Positions 8,242 through 16,578 of a stretch of DNA of 64,000 nt are shown in pieces. The stretch comes from RBG-13-68-16 sp050018455 (GTDB taxonomy: Bacteria > Acidobacteriota > Thermoanaerobaculia > Thermoanaerobaculales > Thermoanaerobaculaceae). Each line of letters begins with the position of its first letter. Positions within the stretch are counted from its first letter, which is position 1. Below the pieces are notes generated by a model. The model worked only from the letters and a program-made list of their open reading frames with translations, ran no database searches and was not told where the DNA came from. The DNA is taken from assembly GCA_050018455.1 (NCBI GenBank), contig JBEKAA010000002.1, positions 128,548 through 192,547 of the forward strand, read 5' to 3'. The position numbers and the translations under genes were made by a program.

Positions 8242-8835
8242 TCACAGTTTGATCTCGCGCCACTGCTTCCACCCCCGACGCCACTGCAGGGCGCGAATCA
8301 CCCCGATGTCGCCATTGACCCGCACAACCAGCATCCGCTCCCTGCCGTCGTTGAAGTACACGCTCGACGGCGTCGCTCCTCCGGTACGTGCGAAGCTGAT
8401 GATACCGCTGGACCCGACTCTCAGCCCGCGCTGGTCGAGCGTTCCGCCTCCGGATGGGTCCGGCACCTTCCAACTTGGCGGCACGCCGAGGTGGGCACCC
8501 AGACTGAGGAAGTGGACCCACACCTTCGGGCCCAGCGCCTTGTCGACTCCGCGGACGTAGTCCGCTCGGGAAACCCCGTCGTCGTCGCCGTCCGCGACCA
8601 TCACGTAGTAGGAACGGTCCTCCATATCACTGAAGACCAGCCCGACGTTGCGGCAGCTCGTGAGGGCCTCCATGCGACAGCGGAGGGCGTCCGCCGCGAT
8701 TTGCCGGGCAAGGCGCACGAGGTCGCTCGTGCGCTCGAACTGCTCGAGGTTCGGCACCGCGATCGCCACAGTGAGACCGATCATTGCCAGCACAGCCAAC
8801 GCCTCGATGAGCGAAAACCCGCCTCGTGTCGTCAT
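8242..8835 (-). CDS. Type II/IV pseudopilin (GspH/FimT-like)
   Basis: The 197-residue protein has a class III prepilin signal: MTTRGG then FSLIEALAVLAMIGL, with cleavage expected after the last Gly, methylation of Phe and Glu5 in place. The hydrophobic N-terminal helix is followed by a globular beta domain of GspH/FimT type. It would be a minor component of a type II secretion or type IV pilus system; no other component is next to it. A longer GTG/ATG start exists upstream, but ATG 8835 gives a normal six-residue leader. It lies 99 nt downstream of the ComEA-like gene on the same strand. Confidence 0.85.
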   Translation of the reverse strand: MTTRGGFSLIEALAVLAMIGLTVAIAVPNLEQFERTSDLVRLARQIAADALRCRMEALTSCRNVGLVFSDMEDRSYYVMVADGDDDGVSRADYVRGVDKALGPKVWVHFLSLGAHLGVPPSWKVPDPSGGGTLDQRGLRVGSSGIISFARTGGATPSSVYFNDGRERMLVVRVNGDIGVIRALQWRRGWKQWREIKL

Positions 8836-8934
8836 CACAGCCTCCCATGAACCGGGGGCGGCCGTACGCCGCCCCCGACCGTCCACGCACCTCGTAGTTT
8901 GTTTACTGCATGGAGTCCTTTGCCTTATGGATCA

Positions 8935-9279
8935 TCAACTCTGTGCCTTAACAGCCGTCTTGGGGGTCCTCGGAGAACGCACCTTCTCCTTCAAGCTGGT
9001 TGCACCGGACGTTGCCACGTAGGGCTGCAGCCGGGCAAAGCTCTTCTCACCGATTCCCTTCACGCGCGCCAGCTCCTCGGGCGCCTTGAACGGGCCGTTG
9101 GCGGTGCGAAAGTCCACGATCCGCTGGGCGAGGGAAGCCCCGACCCTCGGAAGCAGTTGCAGCTCCTGGACTGTCGCCGTGTTGATGTTGACCTGCGGGT
9201 TGCCTGACGGTTGCGCCGCGAGAACGCCGCTCGCGAGGGCGGCCGCCAGAGTCATGCACATCAGGGTCCTGAATGTCAT
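8935..9279 (-). CDS. Secreted ComEA-like helix-hairpin-helix protein
   Basis: The 114-residue protein has a Sec signal (ending about GVLAAQ) and one double helix-hairpin-helix domain: NINTATVQELQLLPRVG and LARVKGIGEKSFARLQPY. ComEA-type proteins bind DNA in the periplasm during transformation, although many short secreted versions have unproven roles. A basic tail follows (PRTPKTAVKAQS). ATG 9279 is chosen because AAAGGAG is 7 nt upstream; TTG 9285 is also in frame. Its position next to a pseudopilin fits a competence or pilus context. Confidence 0.8.
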   Translation of the reverse strand: MTFRTLMCMTLAAALASGVLAAQPSGNPQVNINTATVQELQLLPRVGASLAQRIVDFRTANGPFKAPEELARVKGIGEKSFARLQPYVATSGATSLKEKVRSPRTPKTAVKAQS

Positions 9280-9536
9280 TGCCAATCTCCTTTCCTTTCA
9301 TTGAGTTCTTGTCGAGTTCGTCGCCTTCCGGTGATTCCCACGCTTGACAGCTACGCTCGTGTGCACGTCGCTAAGGTCCGTGGCTCATCGTTCACCTCCG
9401 CGGGCGGTAGAGCGAGCCGCGTGCCAACCACCCCAGATCGAGTAACGAGTTGAACAACAATCACTTGGGATGGGGGTGTCAGGAGGGAGTCTTCGGTGGG
9501 GTGGTAAGCTCTCCTGTCAGTTTGGACGAGAATCAC

Positions 9537-10049
9537 ATGGAGACTTGTGTTGTGGCCTGTCAAGAAATCCGTACACCTGCCGAGAAGGTTGACAGCCCTT
9601 CGCCGACGGTCGGGCGCCTCGCCGGGCCCGGCGATCTCACGGCGCTGTTCGAGCTCGACCGGGCGTGTTTTGGGCGTCGGGCGTGGTCGCTGCGCGCCTG
9701 GTGGGAGGTGGTGGCGCTCCCAGACTGGACCGCGATCGTCATCGAGGCGGACGATGCAATCTCCGCCGCGAGCGTGCTCCTGGTTGCGGCCCCGGTATCG
9801 TGGCTGGTCTCCCTCGCCGTCCACCCCCGGTGGCGTCGTAGGGGCCTGGGACGCGCGCTCGTCCGCGATGCCATAGCGCGTGCGCGGGCGGCCTCGGCAC
9901 GATGGCTTTCGCTCGAAGTGGACCGTTCTCACCGGGCGGCAGTCGCGCTCTACCGGGAAGAGGGATTCGGTCTGCTGCGCCGTTTCCGTGAGGAGGGGCG
10001 ATGGCGGCAGGAGATGGTTTGCCGCCTGGGAGGCGTTTGTGGGAGGTGA
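9537..10049 (+). CDS. rimI: GNAT acetyltransferase, RimI-like
   Basis: The 170-residue product is a GNAT N-acetyltransferase similar to RimI, which acetylates the N-terminal alanine of ribosomal protein S18. The acetyl-CoA loop reads VHPRWRRRGLGRAL (about 95-108), and the downstream SLEVDRSHRAAVALYREEGF is the typical RimI segment. The sequence before about residue 25 is not conserved, so the start could be lower than ATG 9537. Its stop overlaps the region of the ubiX start, so both are probably one operon. Substrate assignment is by similarity only. Confidence 0.75.
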   Translation: METCVVACQEIRTPAEKVDSPSPTVGRLAGPGDLTALFELDRACFGRRAWSLRAWWEVVALPDWTAIVIEADDAISAASVLLVAAPVSWLVSLAVHPRWRRRGLGRALVRDAIARARAASARWLSLEVDRSHRAAVALYREEGFGLLRRFREEGRWRQEMVCRLGGVCGR

Positions 10050-10056
10050 ACTCGCC

Positions 10057-10650
10057 TTGGTCGTGACGGGCGCGAGCGGCTCGCGTCTGGCGGTGCGCTT
10101 CGCCGAGCAGGCAGCCGAACACCCACAGCTCGGCGTCTTGCACGTGGTCCTCTCCGACGGGGCGCGGTTGGTCGTGGCCGATGAGCTCGGCAAGGACCGC
10201 GCGACGCCGCGGGGTTTCGTGACCGGACTCGCCGTGAGCGAAACCGGTAGGGGAAAGATCCGCTCGTGGGCCGAGGCGGACCTCGCGGCGCCCATTTCCT
10301 CAGGCTCGCACCCGCTGATCGGCGTGGTGGTTCTCCCGTGCTCGGCCTCGACCGCGTGTTCGCTCGCGGCCGGTGCGTCACGGGGGCTCGGTCAGCGTCT
10401 CGGCGACATCGCACTCAAGCAGCGTTGGCCTCTGATCCTCGGTTTCCGCGAGAGCCCTCTATCGGCCATCCACCTCCAGGCCCTCCTCACGCTCACCCAC
10501 GCCGGAGCGATCGTCGCCCCGCCCGTTCCCGCCTTCTACCTTGGCGGCGACGAGATGTCGCGGTTTGTGGACCACTACTGCATGCGCCTGTTCGATCTGC
10601 TCGGAATCCCGGTCGAGCGTCAGGACCTGCGCTGGAAGAGCGAAACCTGA
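10057..10650 (+). CDS. ubiX: Flavin prenyltransferase UbiX family
   Basis: The 197-residue protein carries the UbiX motifs: TGASGS at the N-terminus (FMN-binding), VVLPCSASTACSLAAG in the middle and VPAFYLGGDEM plus DHYCMRLFDLLGI at the end. UbiX makes the prenyl-FMN cofactor needed by UbiD decarboxylases in ubiquinone or menaquinone synthesis. The start is probably TTG 10057, with GGAGG at 10042-10046 ahead of it; GTG 10039 is a longer alternative overlapping rimI. The gene ends in TGATG, overlapping ubiA by one base, so translation is coupled. Confidence 0.9.
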   Translation: MVVTGASGSRLAVRFAEQAAEHPQLGVLHVVLSDGARLVVADELGKDRATPRGFVTGLAVSETGRGKIRSWAEADLAAPISSGSHPLIGVVVLPCSASTACSLAAGASRGLGQRLGDIALKQRWPLILGFRESPLSAIHLQALLTLTHAGAIVAPPVPAFYLGGDEMSRFVDHYCMRLFDLLGIPVERQDLRWKSET

Positions 10651-11507
10651 TGCCCGCTGGCGCGGCGCTCGAGGCTGCGGAGCTCGTCAAGTTCGGCCAC
10701 ACAGCCTTCGCCTTGCCCTTCGCTCTGATCGCGGCGATCGCGGCTGCCGGTGGCATGCCTCGATGGCCGGTCGTGGCGTGGATTGTGCTCGCGATGGCTG
10801 GGGCGCGCACGGCGGCCATGGCTTTCAATCGGCTTGCCGACCACGCTACCGATGCGATGAACCCCCGTACGTCTTCAAGGACGCTGCCGGCGCGCCGGCT
10901 CGGACGCCCGATTGCGTGGACCCTCGTGGGCTGGGGGGCCGCCGCCCTCTTCGTCGCGGCGTGGCGGCTCAACCCTCTCTGCCTTGCGCTCTCCCCGTTC
11001 GCACTGGCTTGGGTCCTCGGCTACTCGTACAGCAAGCGTTTCACGTCCCTCTCCCACCTCTGGCTCGGCCTCGGGCTGGGGATCGCTCCCGTGGGAGCCT
11101 GGTTGGCCGTACGCGGTTCCTTCGCGTGGCCACCTCTGGTGCTGGCGCTCGCGGTTACAGCCTGGGTCACCGGGTTCGACATCCTTTACTCACTCCAAGA
11201 CGAGGAGTTCGATCGGGCCATTGGCCTGCACTCGATTCCGGCGGCCCTCGGCGCCTGGCGATCCATCCTCGTAGCGCGCGGACTCCACGCCGTGGCCGCC
11301 ATCGGCTTTGGGGGTTTCGCGATGCTCATAGGAGGCTGGGGCCTCTGGGTCGGGCTCGCCGTAGCGACTGCACTACTGGTCTGGCAGCACGCCCTGGTCG
11401 GCCCGGATCGGCTGGAACGCTTGAACACCGCGTTCTTCACGGCCAACGGCGCGCTCTCGGTGCTGATGTTCGCGCTCTACCTCCTTGATATCATGGTGCG
11501 CGCATGA
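10650..11507 (+). CDS. ubiA: UbiA family polyprenyltransferase
   Basis: The 285-residue integral membrane protein has about eight hydrophobic segments and the two aspartate-rich UbiA motifs: NRLADHATD (prenyl diphosphate/Mg binding) and DILYSLQDEEFD. It attaches a polyprenyl chain to an aromatic acid. The pairing with ubiX is found both in ubiquinone synthesis and in the futalosine menaquinone route (MqnP/MqnL-like genes), and no other pathway gene is here to tell them apart. Its ATG overlaps the ubiX stop and its TGA overlaps the next start (ATGA), so the genes form a tight operon. Confidence 0.9.
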   Translation: MPAGAALEAAELVKFGHTAFALPFALIAAIAAAGGMPRWPVVAWIVLAMAGARTAAMAFNRLADHATDAMNPRTSSRTLPARRLGRPIAWTLVGWGAAALFVAAWRLNPLCLALSPFALAWVLGYSYSKRFTSLSHLWLGLGLGIAPVGAWLAVRGSFAWPPLVLALAVTAWVTGFDILYSLQDEEFDRAIGLHSIPAALGAWRSILVARGLHAVAAIGFGGFAMLIGGWGLWVGLAVATALLVWQHALVGPDRLERLNTAFFTANGALSVLMFALYLLDIMVRA

Positions 11508-12154
11508 ACGCCGTGACGCTCACCGCTCGTCACATCGCCGTGGAAGGCCCGATCGGCGTCGGGAAGACTTCGCTCGTCGAGCTGCTTGCCTCCCGTTTCG
11601 AGGGCGTCAAAATCCTCGAAGACGTCCAGAACCCTTTCCTGGAGCCCTTCTATCGCGGCAAGGAAGGCGCGGCGTTCCAGGTGCAGCTCTTCTTTCTGCT
11701 TTCGCGGCATCAGCAGCACGTCGAGCTCTCGCAGATGGATCTGTTCACCCGTTTCGTGGTGTCCGACTACACCATGCCGAAGGACCGGATCTTCGCACGC
11801 ATGAACCTCGACGACGAGGAGTTCCGCCTCTACGACAGGCTCTATCGGCTGCTCACCGCGCGCCTGCCAAGGCCCGACCTGGTGATCTACCTGGAGGCGA
11901 GCGTCGAGACGTGCATGAGGCGGATTCGCATGCGCGGCAGGGAGTTCGAGCGGGGGATGGACCCCGCCTATCTGCAGAAGCTGAAGGATGCCTACAACGC
12001 ATTCTTTTTCCGCTACTCCGAGACGCCGCTTCTCGTCGTCAACACCGACGAGATCGACTTTGTGAACAAGGCGGAGGACTTCGACAACCTCCTCCAGCAG
12101 ATTGCCCGAACCAGGCAGGGCACACAGGTGTACGTACCGCTCGGATCCGGCTAG
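11504..12154 (+). CDS. Deoxynucleoside kinase (dAK/dGK family)
   Basis: The 216-residue protein phosphorylates deoxynucleosides for salvage. It has the P-loop GPIGVGKTS (about 15-23), the ED motif at LEDVQNPF, the DRS-like region replaced by SDYTMPKDRIFA, and the arginine-rich lid RRIRMRGREFE. This is the bacterial deoxyadenosine/deoxyguanosine kinase branch. The start overlaps ubiA by 4 nt, placing it in the rimI-ubiX-ubiA operon, although its biochemistry is unrelated. Confidence 0.88.
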   Translation: MNAVTLTARHIAVEGPIGVGKTSLVELLASRFEGVKILEDVQNPFLEPFYRGKEGAAFQVQLFFLLSRHQQHVELSQMDLFTRFVVSDYTMPKDRIFARMNLDDEEFRLYDRLYRLLTARLPRPDLVIYLEASVETCMRRIRMRGREFERGMDPAYLQKLKDAYNAFFFRYSETPLLVVNTDEIDFVNKAEDFDNLLQQIARTRQGTQVYVPLGSG

Positions 12155-12279
12155 GCGAAATGGACCGAGACGGGCCGATCAGGAGTTCATAGCCCGCCGC
12201 GCCATGGGAGCAGGCGTCGATGCCGCCGCCAGCGGCACGGCGACCGGCCCCGCCCGGATCCGTCGGCCCGGAGGGACCG

Positions 12280-13122
12280 ATGGAAGCCACGATAACCGCC
12301 TCTGAGATCACGTCCGCCAAGGGGTCACGGCGGCTGGTCATGGTCACGGCCACGGACGAACCGTCTGCCCGCCTCGCCGATCGCGCCGGCGTCGACATCA
12401 TCCTGGTCGGAGACTCCCTCGCCATGGCCGCCCTCGGACGGCCGAACACTCTGACAATTACCCTCGATGAGATGATCCACCACACACGCGCGGCGGCGGC
12501 GGGCGCAAGACGGGCGTTGCTTGTGGCGGACATGCCGTTCGGCTCGTACCAGACGAGCGTCGCCGACGCGGTCAGGAGCGCCTGTCGGCTCGTGGCCGAG
12601 GGCGGCGCGCACGCCGTCAAGCTCGAGGGCCCGAGGCACGACGAGGTCGCGGCGATCGTCGCCGCAGGAGTGCCGGTCATGGGCCACATCGGCTTGACGC
12701 CACAGTCGCTGCACCGCCTGGGCGGCTACCGCGTTCAGGGCCGAGAGGGCGACCAAGCGCTCTCATTGATCGAACAGGCCCGGGCTCTCGAGCGCGCCGG
12801 GGCGTTCCTCTTGGTGCTGGAGGCCATTCCCGCCGCGCTCGGAGCAGCCATCACCCGGGCCGTCGGCGTACCCACCGTCGGGATCGGCGCCGGGGCGGAT
12901 TGTGACGGTCAGGTTCTGGTCTTCGCCGATATCGTGGGGCTTTCCGACCAGCCTCTGCCACGTTTCGTCCGCCGTTACGCGGACCTCGCGGGAACTATCC
13001 GAGCCGCCCTGGAGGCGTTCGCCGCAGACGTGAGGGAACGACGATACCCGGCGGAAGCCGAGTGCTACCCAGACCCCCCCGGGCTCGCCGATGCGCTTGC
13101 GAAGCATCTGAAGAGAGGGTGA
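12280..13122 (+). CDS. panB: 3-methyl-2-oxobutanoate hydroxymethyltransferase
   Basis: PanB makes ketopantoate from alpha-ketoisovalerate and methylene-tetrahydrofolate, the first step of pantothenate synthesis. The 280-residue sequence shows VGDSLAMAALG, VADMPFGSYQ, AVKLEGP, GHIGLTPQS and GIGAGADCDGQVLV, all typical. ATG 12280 follows a GGAGGG box; an upstream in-frame ATG at 12220 would add a proline-rich extension absent from the family. It is the first gene of panB-panC-panD. Confidence 0.96.
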   Translation: MEATITASEITSAKGSRRLVMVTATDEPSARLADRAGVDIILVGDSLAMAALGRPNTLTITLDEMIHHTRAAAAGARRALLVADMPFGSYQTSVADAVRSACRLVAEGGAHAVKLEGPRHDEVAAIVAAGVPVMGHIGLTPQSLHRLGGYRVQGREGDQALSLIEQARALERAGAFLLVLEAIPAALGAAITRAVGVPTVGIGAGADCDGQVLVFADIVGLSDQPLPRFVRRYADLAGTIRAALEAFAADVRERRYPAEAECYPDPPGLADALAKHLKRG

Positions 13123-13123
13123 C

Positions 13124-13972
13124 ATGCTCGTCATATCGACCGTGAACGGAGTCCGCGCCAGACGCGCAGAGATCGCAAACACCGCGAGGCGGCTGGCGTT
13201 CGTGCCCACCATGGGGGCACTCCACGAAGGACATCTCGTCCTTGTCCGTCGCGGACTCGAGTTGGCGGACGAGGTCTGGGCCAGCGTCTTCGTGAACCCG
13301 ACCCAGTTCGCCCCCGGCGAGGACTTCGACCGCTACCCGCGCGACCTCGAGCGCGACCGCGCCCTGCTCGATCAGGCGGGTGCCACCCTGCTCTTCGCCC
13401 CCTCCGCGAAGGAGATGTACCCCTCGCCCACGGCCACTGTGATCGACCTCCCGGAGTTCAGCCGGGGGCTGTGCGGCGCGCACCGGCCGGGACACTTCGG
13501 CGGAGTGGCACTCGTCGTCACCAAGCTCCTCAACATCGTCCAACCGCACGTGGCGGTTTTCGGCGCCAAGGACTGGCAGCAGGCCACGGTTGTCCGCCGC
13601 CTCGTTGCCGACCTGTGCATGCCGGTCCGGATCGAGGTCCACCCGACCGAGCGGGAGGCGAACGGCCTCGCCCGGTCCTCACGCAACGCTCTCCTCACCC
13701 CTCCGGAACGCCGCGCGGCGGCGGTGCTGGTCCGGGCGCTGGGGCTAGCGACGGTTGCTGTCCGCGCCGGAGAGCGGTCCGGGGCGGCACTCGAGGCGAA
13801 AGTTGCAGCCGAGGTCGCCGGGGAACCCTTGGCCCGTCTGCAGTACGTCGCGGCGGTCGACCCCGACACCCTCGCTCCGCTCGCGACGATCCGGGACCGC
13901 GTCCTTGTCGCGCTCGCCGTGCACGTCGGCACTATCAGACTGATCGACAACGTTCTCGTGGAGGTGTCCTGA
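13124..13972 (+). CDS. panC: Pantothenate synthetase
   Basis: PanC condenses pantoate and beta-alanine with ATP. The 282-residue protein has VPTMGALHEGHLVLV (HxGH-type nucleotidyl motif), VFVNPTQFAPGEDFDRYPR, GHFGGVALVV, FGAKDWQQ and the late SSRNALLTPPERRAA (KMSKS-equivalent). It starts 1 nt after panB and its TGA overlaps the panD ATG. It is cytoplasmic. Confidence 0.97.
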   Translation: MLVISTVNGVRARRAEIANTARRLAFVPTMGALHEGHLVLVRRGLELADEVWASVFVNPTQFAPGEDFDRYPRDLERDRALLDQAGATLLFAPSAKEMYPSPTATVIDLPEFSRGLCGAHRPGHFGGVALVVTKLLNIVQPHVAVFGAKDWQQATVVRRLVADLCMPVRIEVHPTEREANGLARSSRNALLTPPERRAAAVLVRALGLATVAVRAGERSGAALEAKVAAEVAGEPLARLQYVAAVDPDTLAPLATIRDRVLVALAVHVGTIRLIDNVLVEVS

Positions 13973-14355
13973 TGCTCCGGCCATTCCTGCGGGCAAAGAT
14001 CCATCGGGCCCGAGTGACGCGTTGCGAACTCGACTACGTCGGCTCGATCTCCATCGACCGCGACCTGCTGGAGGCCGCCGCGATGCTCCCCCTCGAACAG
14101 GTGGATGTCTACAACATCACCCGTGGGACGCGTCTGACGACCTACTGTATCGCGGCCCCTGCCGGAAGCGGCGAGGTCGGAATCAACGGCGCCGCTGCGC
14201 ACCTCGCCGAGGTGGGCGATCTCGTGATCGTCGCGGCCTACTGTCAACTCGACCGGGAGGACATCCCCCATCACCGGGCGCGCGTGGTCCTCCTCGATGA
14301 CGCCAATCGCGTCACCGAGCTTCGTGACCAGACTCCGTTCGATCTTCCTCGGTGA
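13972..14355 (+). CDS. panD: Aspartate 1-decarboxylase proenzyme
   Basis: PanD makes beta-alanine from aspartate, supplying PanC. The 127-residue proenzyme is expected to cleave itself between Gly24 and Ser25 (YVGSISID), turning Ser25 into the pyruvoyl group. K9 in RAKIHRARVT and Y58-like positions in the RLTTYCIAA strand are present. ATG 13972 overlaps the panC stop (TGATG). It closes the pantothenate operon and is followed by a hairpin at 14455-14476. Confidence 0.97.
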   Translation: MLRPFLRAKIHRARVTRCELDYVGSISIDRDLLEAAAMLPLEQVDVYNITRGTRLTTYCIAAPAGSGEVGINGAAAHLAEVGDLVIVAAYCQLDREDIPHHRARVVLLDDANRVTELRDQTPFDLPR

Positions 14356-14454
14356 GCTGCGTGAACGCCACTGGCCTTGCCGGGCAGGCCGAGAGACTTG
14401 CGCCCGCCAGCTTCCCAAGCCACGAGGTCTGAGCTCTTCGCGGCGGTGACAAGA

Positions 14455-14476
14455 GCGGCGGCCGTTTGGCCGCCGC
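14455..14476. terminator. Hairpin between convergent panD and TPR genes
   Basis: A perfect 9-bp GC stem (GCGGCGGCC with GGCCGCCGC) closes a GTTT loop. No T-run follows on either strand, so termination would be weak or Rho-assisted. Its position between convergent genes supports a terminator role. Confidence 0.4.
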
Positions 14477-14527
14477 CGATTCGACTTCGAGTGTCCGTTC
14501 TTGAGCCCGGTTCCCGGAACCTGGTTG

Positions 14528-15454
14528 TCACATGTACTTCAGCATCTCCTTGGCCGTCGGCGCCTCTTTGTGATTGGGGGCAACTTCGAGGAATTTCTGC
14601 AGCAACTCCTTCGCCTTGGCCGAGTCGCCGGTGCGGAAGCAGACCATGCCGAGCTGGAACATCGCGTCGACGTACTTGGGATCGGCCTCGAGGGCCTTCT
14701 CGAGCAGGGGCTTCGCCTGAGTGTCGTCGCCTTTGTTGAGGAACGCCACCGCTTCATTGAAGTAGACCACCGGATCGGCCGGGTTCGCGTCCTTGTACGC
14801 AGCCGCATACTTCTGGTAGAGCGCGGTGTCCTTCTTGGCCTGCGCGGCGTTCATTCCCAACGCCAGACACTGCGGGAAGTTCGGCTTGGTTGCAAGACAC
14901 TTTTCCGCGGCGGCGAGCGCATCGTCGTTCTTGCCAGCCTTCTGATCGATGTCTCCCAGTGCAAGCCAGGCAAAGTAGAGGTCCGGCTTCAGCGCAACCG
15001 CCTCGGCGTACTTGGCGCGTGCCTCAACGACCTTTCCTTCCTCTGCCAGCTCCTGGCCCTCTCGCAGCTGTTTGATCCCCGGCTCCTCGAGCACCTTTTG
15101 CTCCTCCTTCGCCTGAAGATCCGCGATGCTCTGGAGGGTGAAGTTGAGCTCGAGCGTCTGGCCCCCGATCAGCGGCTTGGCCATTCGCTCGAAGGGCTGG
15201 TACCCCTCCGCCTCGACCCGGAACTTGTACTCCTTGGTGGCGTCGACAACCAGGGTCGCGTAGGCTCCCTTGTCGCTGGCGATCACTTCCCGGTGAAAGT
15301 TGGCGATCTCGGGACAGGTCATGATGACCTTCGCCTTTGGAATCGGCTTCCCCTTGGCGTCAGAGATCAGGCCCTTGATCCGCCCCTGCGCCTGAGCGAG
15401 AATCAGCGAAGGAACAAGCAACAGCACACCGGCCATCCACCGTGCTTTTCTCAT
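14528..15454 (-). CDS. Secreted TPR protein with carboxypeptidase-regulatory-like domain
   Basis: The 308-residue product has a Sec signal (GVLLLVPSLILAQAQ), then a beta-sandwich of the carboxypeptidase regulatory-like type (about 20-105, GRIKGLISDAKGKPIPKAKV and FRVEAEGYQPF). It continues with about five TPR repeats to the end; clear ones include AKPLLEKALEADPKYVDAMFQ without extra insertions. It is probably a periplasmic scaffold. Such Ig-like plus TPR architecture is frequent in Acidobacteriota. No enzymatic motif is present. It is a single gene convergent with panD. Confidence 0.75.
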   Translation of the reverse strand: MRKARWMAGVLLLVPSLILAQAQGRIKGLISDAKGKPIPKAKVIMTCPEIANFHREVIASDKGAYATLVVDATKEYKFRVEAEGYQPFERMAKPLIGGQTLELNFTLQSIADLQAKEEQKVLEEPGIKQLREGQELAEEGKVVEARAKYAEAVALKPDLYFAWLALGDIDQKAGKNDDALAAAEKCLATKPNFPQCLALGMNAAQAKKDTALYQKYAAAYKDANPADPVVYFNEAVAFLNKGDDTQAKPLLEKALEADPKYVDAMFQLGMVCFRTGDSAKAKELLQKFLEVAPNHKEAPTAKEMLKYM

Positions 15455-15678
15455 CAGGTAACCCTCCGAGTCGCGGAGACCGACTTTGACCGTCCAGAGT
15501 GTACGCCGGGCGGTCCGGCGAGGCAACCGAATTGTGAGACCACCTTGCCCGGAAAGTGCTCGTTGTGGTCTCTCGGTGCTGGAACGGGCTTCATTCTTCT
15601 TCTATGGTTGGATTGTGTCCGCCACGCAGTCCACGCGGCACAGACGCCCGATCGGACGACGCCGGAACAGTCCGGCGC

Positions 15679-16053
15679 TCAGTCGAACGACGGCTCAACG
15701 TCCGTTTCGAGTTCGGCGTCAGGGACGCCGGTCGCCATGTCGACCACCCACCGGTGAAAATTGGGCTCCGCATTGCCCACCGGAAACTCGAGAACCTCGG
15801 GGAGTTCATATGAGTGGATCTCCCGGATGGCCTCGGTGACAGCGCCAAACAGAGCCCGACGCGTCTTGATCATGAGAAGGTACTCGGTGTCCTCGCAGAC
15901 CTTCCCCTTCCAGCGGTAGATCGACCTCAGGCAAGGAACGATGTTGATGCACGTGGCGAGACGACGCGCTATCAGCTCTTCGGAGATCTCGACGGCTTGT
16001 TGCTCCGTCCCCACTGAGGTCACCACAACGCTGATGGGCTCGAGCTCCGCCAT
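15679..16053 (-). CDS. cutA: Divalent-ion tolerance protein CutA1
   Basis: CutA is a small trimeric, PII-like protein linked to copper tolerance. The 124-residue product has the family signature in order: ISEELIARRLATCINIVP, SIYRWKGKVCEDTEYLLMIKT and HSYELPEVL. The copper-binding Cys of the ACINI-type motif is present in ATCINI. ATG 16053 is preceded by a consensus-like promoter with no room for a ribosome binding site. Confidence 0.93.
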   Translation of the reverse strand: MAELEPISVVVTSVGTEQQAVEISEELIARRLATCINIVPCLRSIYRWKGKVCEDTEYLLMIKTRRALFGAVTEAIREIHSYELPEVLEFPVGNAEPNFHRWVVDMATGVPDAELETDVEPSFD

Positions 16054-16060
16054 GGCGCTC

Positions 16061-16089
16061 ACGGTAACCCCAGGGCGCCCCCTCGTCAA
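16061..16089 (-). promoter_or_regulatory. Leaderless promoter of cutA
   Basis: On the minus strand TTGACG (16089-16084) and TACCGT (16066-16061) are separated by exactly 17 nt, and the ATG of cutA begins 7 nt after the -10. The expected transcription start falls at the start codon. This is the clearest sigma-70-type promoter in the window. Confidence 0.6.
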
Positions 16090-16129
16090 GCCGATGAAAA
16101 GGATGTACATTGTTGAGGTTCCGCGACCT

Positions 16130-16482
16130 GGGGGCGTACCGGGTTCGACGGGGGACATGTTGGGTCGCCGGCAGCGTGCCGTGGCCCGCCGCCACGTTAA
16201 ACAGGCGGACACACATAGCTGCCAACACTGAGCTAGCACTGGCTGCCTAACCGCAGTCACGTCGTGATCGCCGGCTCCCGCCTGCGAACCTGATCACGGC
16301 GCCGCCAAAGCAGGCTGGACCGCCGCTGCGCCCGGGAGCGGCCGTCGAGACACTCCGGGCTGGCCGCGACGGTCGGGAGCCTACACCCAGCCGGAGCGGC
16401 GAGATCCAATCGTAGGCTGCGCACGGAGACACCTGCGGCCCAAGTCTTCCGGACGGGGGTTCGATTCCCCCCGCCTCCACCA
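16130..16482 (+). ncRNA. ssrA: tmRNA (transfer-messenger RNA)
   Basis: The 353-nt RNA rescues stalled ribosomes. The tRNA-like part is complete: 5' GGGGGCG pairs with CGCCTCC near the 3' end, the T arm is GGGGG-TTCGATT-CCCCC, and the discriminator A plus CCA are encoded (16479-16482). The 5' end holds the conserved TACCGGGTTCGACGG-type segment. The resume codon is GCC at 16221, and the tag reads ANTELALAA followed by TAA (16248-16250). The pseudoknot region lies between the tag and the 3' half. It is a one-piece, not permuted, tmRNA. A weak 7-bp hairpin (16488-16516) follows. Confidence 0.96.
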
Positions 16483-16578
16483 TCCTTGTCGGGGGGCCCC
16501 GCGTCCACTCCCCGACCCACCCGGACGCTCTCTCCCTCTCAACCGAAGGCAGGGCCTCGCAGCTTGGGGCGTGTAGCC

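Noticed and set aside
9344..9349. TTGACA in the gap before rimI as a -35 box
   Set aside because: No acceptable -10 is found 16-18 nt downstream on the plus strand, and the rimI start is too far away.
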